64,000 nucleotides of DNA. It comes from Ficedula albicollis. Its lineage: Eukaryota > Chordata > Aves > Passeriformes > Muscicapidae. Shown here piece by piece: positions 63,544 through 64,000 of the stretch (positions are counted from its first letter, which is position 1; every line of letters starts with the position of its first letter). The translations under genes were made by a program, and so were the position numbers. The notes below the pieces were generated by a model. The model saw only the letters and a program-made list of their open reading frames with translations. It made no database searches and was not told the DNA's origin. Location of the stretch: assembly GCF_000247815.1 (NCBI RefSeq), contig NC_021675.1:64710460-64774459 (forward strand), read 5' to 3'.

Positions 63544-63792
63544 GTAAGAATATTGACTAAGAGAGGGTTTCAGTGTTGGTGTAAGAATATTGACTGAGAG
63601 AGGGTTTCAGTGTTGGTAGTGTGGATCCCTGTTGCTCAGATCCCTTAGTCACTGGGGTGGAGGGGAGAGATCCCTGAATGGAATAATGTAAGAATATTGA
63701 CTAAGAGAGGGTTTCAGTGTTGGTATTGTGGATCCCTGTTGCTCAGATCCCTTAGTCACTGGGGTGGAGGGGAGAGATCCCTGAATGGAATA
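63544..63792 (+). repeat. Tandem duplication, 37/107 bp, three copies
   Basis: GTAAGAATATTGACTAAGAG starts a partial copy at 63544; a full copy follows at 63581 (GACTGAGAG) and another at 63688. The two full copies run through GGATCCCTGTTGCTCAGATC to CTGAATGGAATA. Partial copy first, then two full copies about 107 bases apart. Confidence 0.95.
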
Positions 63793-64000
63793 GGCTATAA
63801 ATGGAGTTTGTACAGATTCTTCTGACTTGCCACAGTTCCTTTCACTGGCACCCAGCCACCCCTCAAATGGGTATGGACTTGGGAGTTAATCAAGAAGTTC
63901 TTTCTTTGTGATCACTGATTTTTAAGGACAGAAAACTGTTTTCATTCCAGAGCCATCTGGTGTGTAAGGGGTGGATGGGCAGATCCTGGTGAGCCTGATC

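Larger units (their letters stand above)
41242..64000 (+). other. FAM53A: FAM53A intron 4, incomplete at the window edge
   Basis: AT-rich sequence after the GTGAGA donor. The expected terminal exon should open with a TLKNSKSLCSL-like stretch, continue through an acidic segment and end near a D-L-E-Q-I-E motif. It was looked for by eye and not found, so it probably lies beyond base 64000. No other gene, RNA gene or well-preserved transposon was recognised. Tandem duplications at 45352, 49058, 53064, 55277, 55643 and 63544 are listed separately. Open frames up to 147 residues (53209-53652) have no recognisable family and cross a duplication. Confidence 0.7.

Overview
The window looks like vertebrate, most likely avian, nuclear DNA. 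The reasons are spliced exons with GT/AG boundaries, AT-rich introns, one CpG island, and a decayed CR1-type LINE, the dominant retroposon of birds. Only one protein-coding gene can be supported: FAM53A on the + strand. No prokaryotic, viral or CRISPR-like gene system was found.

Layout. Bases 1-5249 are gene-poor upstream DNA. Bases 5250-6755 hold two diverged copies of a roughly 220-235 bp segment, each with a ZNF143/STAF-like motif. Bases about 6090-8170 are a CpG island, the presumed promoter region of FAM53A. It has a palindromic CRE (6876-6883) and is interrupted by three pure G runs of 93, 677 and 83 bases. Intron 1 (about 8.2-29.2 kb) holds many short tandem duplications, a fourth G run of 91 bases and a second CRE. 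FAM53A coding exons lie at 29379-29456 (residues 1-26), 36435-36489 (27-44 plus one base) and 40439-41241 (to residue 312). The reading frame joins cleanly across both introns. The C-terminal exon, about 80-90 residues by comparison with the family, was not found in the remaining 22.7 kb and probably lies beyond base 64000. A CR1 LINE with a large internal deletion sits in intron 3 (about 37.1-38.7 kb).

The most unusual property is structural. About twenty direct, usually immediate, duplications with periods of 24 to 389 bp and near-identical copies are spread through the whole window. One duplicates the splice acceptor and the start of the exon carrying the FAM53A start codon. The three CpG-island G runs are flanked by the same short sequence on both sides. 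Together this points either to assembly errors (unmerged overlapping contig ends, gap filling with poly-G reads, retained haplotypes) or to a real tendency to local tandem duplication. Long reads would decide. Most long open frames in the window, including the poly-Pro and poly-Gly ones, are not genes.
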